DNA from: an uncultured Butyrivibrio sp.
GTDB taxonomy: Bacteria > Bacillota > Clostridia > Lachnospirales > Lachnospiraceae
NCBI RefSeq assembly: GCF_947169445.1
Contig: NZ_CAMVPU010000116.1
Coordinates: forward strand, 1 to 6,748
Length of the DNA stretch: 6,748 nt
Reading direction: 5' to 3'
This document shows, piece by piece, positions 5,226 to 6,748 of the stretch. The translations under genes were made by a program, and so were the position numbers. The notes below the pieces were generated by a model. That model had not been told where the DNA came from. It made no database searches and was given only the letters and a program-made list of their open reading frames with translations. Every line of letters starts with the position of its first letter. Position 1 is the stretch's first letter.

Positions 5226-6194
5226 TTAAACCTCAAAATCCAGGCAGCTTCTGATCTTGGTATAAGGTCTTACCTTAGAATCAGCTACTGCTACGTGCTC
5301 AGGATGAACTGAATAACCTTTAAGTGCCTCAACACTCTCAAAAGTAGAATCCAGCATCAGGTCTGCATTTGAAGACTCAAGGCCGTTGATGTTAACCTTG
5401 ATATCAACAATTCCAGGCACCTTTCCCTTTAATCCTTCAAGGCCTTCCTTGATTCCCTGCTTGATAGTTACTTTCTCTTCTGCAGAAAGCTCATCCTTAA
5501 GTGTCCATAAAATCACATGCTTAACCATTCTCGTTCCCCTTATCCTTTCCATCAATTCCTTGTTCCGCTCAAGTGCATCATAAATTCCATCCTCAGAAAG
5601 CACTCCACGCTTCAGATCTTTGGGCAAAAGCCCATCTTCATCCAGCGCAAAATCATCTTTCCAATCCTGTCTGGAATAATATTCATCAAGTTTCTTTATC
5701 TCTGGCTGAAAGTCCAGAAGAGCTTCCGAAGCACCATCAGCGTTATCCATTCTTCTCAAAGCCTCATCCAGAATAGCTTCCATTTCAGATATACGCCTTA
5801 CAGCCCTGAGAATCCGTTCTTTTTCCCTACATATATAGTCCCAGCTACAGTCTCCGCAAATGTCGCTTCTGATACCTGTGTCAATAATCTGCACCTTTAC
5901 CAATTCAGTAAACTCGGCAAAAGAAATCTCATCACCCTCTACTAACCTGCATGCCTCCAAGACTTCTTCATCATATCTTTTAACCTTATCAGCAGTAGTG
6001 CATTCTCCCTCCTCATTATTAGGGCAGTTCCTGCAGACAATATCCGTCTCAACCTTCAGCCGAATCTTCTGAGACGGATTCGACTCCATCTCCCTGATTA
6101 TCCTGCCCATATGGTCGGTGAAGTCCTCGCTATAGCCCTTACCTTCATAAAACTGAAAACACATTCCATGATGTGGTCGTAAAACTCTGCTCAT
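5226..6194 (-). CDS. Three-domain fusion: DUF1284 - DUF4298 - Dabb (stress-responsive A/B barrel)
   Basis: A 322-residue protein joining three families normally found as separate proteins. Residues 1-125 match DUF1284: the opening LRPHHGMCFQFYEGKGYS (5-22), and cysteines C54, C57, C65 and C113, C116, C122 (CRNCPNN..C and CGDCSWDYIC), a likely metal or Fe-S site. Residues about 128-218 match DUF4298, with KLDEYYS, DWKDDF and the diagnostic LPKDLKRGVLSEDGIYD (190-206). Residues 223-322 match the Dabb dimeric alpha-beta barrel, starting MVKHVILW and containing HPEHVAVAD (297-305). No domain has a firmly known reaction here. ATG 6194 has an AAGGA Shine-Dalgarno overlapping the previous stop and lies nine bases downstream of it. 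An internal AAGGGG site just before M223 could give a separate 100-residue Dabb protein. The reading frame is intact, so this is not a sequencing artefact visible within the window, although a joined frameshift cannot be excluded. Confidence 0.88.
   Translation of the reverse strand: MSRVLRPHHGMCFQFYEGKGYSEDFTDHMGRIIREMESNPSQKIRLKVETDIVCRNCPNNEEGECTTADKVKRYDEEVLEACRLVEGDEISFAEFTELVKVQIIDTGIRSDICGDCSWDYICREKERILRAVRRISEMEAILDEALRRMDNADGASEALLDFQPEIKKLDEYYSRQDWKDDFALDEDGLLPKDLKRGVLSEDGIYDALERNKELMERIRGTRMVKHVILWTLKDELSAEEKVTIKQGIKEGLEGLKGKVPGIVDIKVNINGLESSNADLMLDSTFESVEALKGYSVHPEHVAVADSKVRPYTKIRSCLDFEV
5526..5541 (-). promoter_or_regulatory. Internal ribosome binding site and start codon before the Dabb domain
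   Basis: Within the fusion gene the minus strand reads AAGGGG (complement of 5536-5541), then seven bases, then ATG (complement of 5526-5528), which encodes M223 at the exact start of the Dabb domain. A near-consensus Shine-Dalgarno at ideal spacing at a domain boundary suggests either a second product (5226-5528, 100 residues) or the remnant of a formerly separate gene. An out-of-frame TAA (complement of 5540-5542) overlaps it and could be the old stop of the DUF4298 gene. Confidence 0.55.
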
Positions 6195-6203
6195 CTCATT
6201 TCC

Positions 6204-6713
6204 TTATACGTCCAGATGCTGTCTGTTCCCAAAGCCATCCTTCTTAAGATCTGAATCAAGCAGATCATAACTCTCCGGTACGATCTTAATCAGATTCATA
6301 GGCATCGGAAGCTGTTTCATTGCTTCCACAGGAATCTTCTTGTACTCCATGATTTTCAGATATTCCTCGGTGAACGGCTCAACCATGCTGGCAAGTCCCA
6401 TCACCTGAAGACTCTTAAGCTGATGGAATCCACCATAGGGCTCATAGATAGCAAATGCCACATGCTTATTATCCTTCAGAGCCTTGAACTTCAGACCTCC
6501 TTCGGAAAAGAGATAAAAGCTGCCATCCACATAGTTGTACTCAATCGGAGTACATCTCACAAAATCCCCTGATGCGACAGCCAATGCACATGTATTGTGT
6601 GCCTTTATAAACTCATCAATCTTATCCTTAAGAGCATCTTCCTCCATGTGGACAGAATCCTTATCCTTTTCTAACCACACTGATGCTGCTTTTTCATAAT
6701 CCATTTCCCACAT
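6204..6713 (-). CDS. Pyridoxamine 5'-phosphate oxidase-like FMN-binding split-barrel protein
   Basis: A 169-residue protein of the PNPOx-like split-barrel group, usually a homodimer binding FMN or a related flavin; the true substrate cannot be inferred. Recognisable parts are the first barrel strands NTCALAVASGDFVRCTPIEY (40-59), then DGSFYLFSEGGLKFKAL (63-79), in which the GLKF region usually contacts the flavin phosphate, NKHVAFAIYEPYGG (82-95), and the strand LQVMGLASMVEP (102-113). A helical N-terminal arm (1-35) precedes the barrel. The frame has an in-frame TAG just upstream, so ATG 6713 is the earliest ATG; M4 (ATG 6704, MDYEKAASVW) is an equally plausible start, as family members I recall begin there, and neither has a convincing Shine-Dalgarno. 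It is the first gene visible in the run; only 35 bases lie upstream, so its promoter or a further operon gene may be outside the window. Confidence 0.88.
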   Translation of the reverse strand: MWEMDYEKAASVWLEKDKDSVHMEEDALKDKIDEFIKAHNTCALAVASGDFVRCTPIEYNYVDGSFYLFSEGGLKFKALKDNKHVAFAIYEPYGGFHQLKSLQVMGLASMVEPFTEEYLKIMEYKKIPVEAMKQLPMPMNLIKIVPESYDLLDSDLKKDGFGNRQHLDV

Positions 6714-6748
6714 TTTCTACTTCATTGCCACCAAAACGGCATCCTTTC

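Larger units (their letters stand above)
324..6713 (-). other. Probable co-transcribed run of ten genes
   Basis: Ten genes on one strand have junctions of +9, +1, +13, +23, -4, -4, +2, +21 and -1 bases in transcription order (negative means overlap), with no recognisable terminator or promoter in between. Tight junctions cluster in two groups, flavin protein to DUF5714 and GNAT to YccF, so two or three sub-operons remain possible, with breaks most likely at 3770-3792 and 2105-2125. The unit may extend to the right beyond the window. No convincing terminator follows the last gene at 324. Confidence 0.6.

Noticed and set aside
5225..5236. TTG start at 5236 for the ATPase giving an 11-base overlap with the fusion gene
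   Set aside because: ATG at 5224 has a GAGG at ideal distance and the extra four residues have no support. The same reasoning rejects the TTG starts at 4401, 2503 and 1091.
5517..5945. Plus-strand open frame of 142 codons
   Set aside because: Entirely antisense to the DUF1284-DUF4298-Dabb fusion; no domain or plausible ribosome binding site, low-complexity composition.

Overview
The window looks like a chromosomal segment from a low-to-moderate-GC member of the Bacillota, most likely a clostridial organism of the Lachnospiraceae/Butyrivibrio type. This is an inference from the AGGAG/GAGG-type ribosome binding sites, the A/T-ending codon use and the family content (DUF1284, DUF4298, DUF5714, paired RlaP-type nucleotidyltransferases). 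No rRNA, tRNA, CRISPR array, insertion sequence or phage gene is visible.

Every supported gene lies on the minus strand. Read in transcription order (right to left), ten genes fill positions 6713 to 324 almost without gaps: an FMN-binding split-barrel (PNPOx-like) protein; a three-domain fusion DUF1284-DUF4298-Dabb; an AAA/ABC-type ATPase; a cysteine-rich DUF5714 protein; a GNAT acetyltransferase; a small four-helix membrane protein; a lipoprotein rhodanese carrying a motif known from Na+-pumping decarboxylases; a YccF membrane protein; and two adjacent RlaP-type nucleotidyltransferases. Neighbouring genes overlap (ATGA, TGATG) or are 1 to 23 bases apart, and several Shine-Dalgarno sequences lie inside the preceding stop region. 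This suggests one or a few translationally coupled operons. No terminator or internal promoter is evident between the genes. In four cases (starts near 5236, 4401, 2503 and 1091) the longest open frame begins at TTG. A downstream ATG with a good Shine-Dalgarno is the better start, and those ATG starts are used here.

From 323 down to 99 there is an AT-rich intergenic region. Its left part holds a symmetric array of four TAACAT/ATGTTA half-sites overlapping a plausible minus-strand promoter. This drives the first 32 codons of a further gene that leaves the window at position 1. The arrangement looks like a transcription-factor operator, possibly autoregulatory.

How the genes work together is not established. 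The content mixes probable redox or metal proteins (split barrel, Cys-rich DUF1284 and DUF5714, rhodanese) with nucleotide-handling enzymes (ATPase, two nucleotidyltransferases). That is compatible with a stress or RNA-repair related accessory operon, but also with a housekeeping island of unrelated genes. The most unusual items are the three-domain fusion with a retained internal ribosome binding site, the GGADGPT motif in the rhodanese lipoprotein, the nucleotidyltransferase pair and the four-half-site operator.
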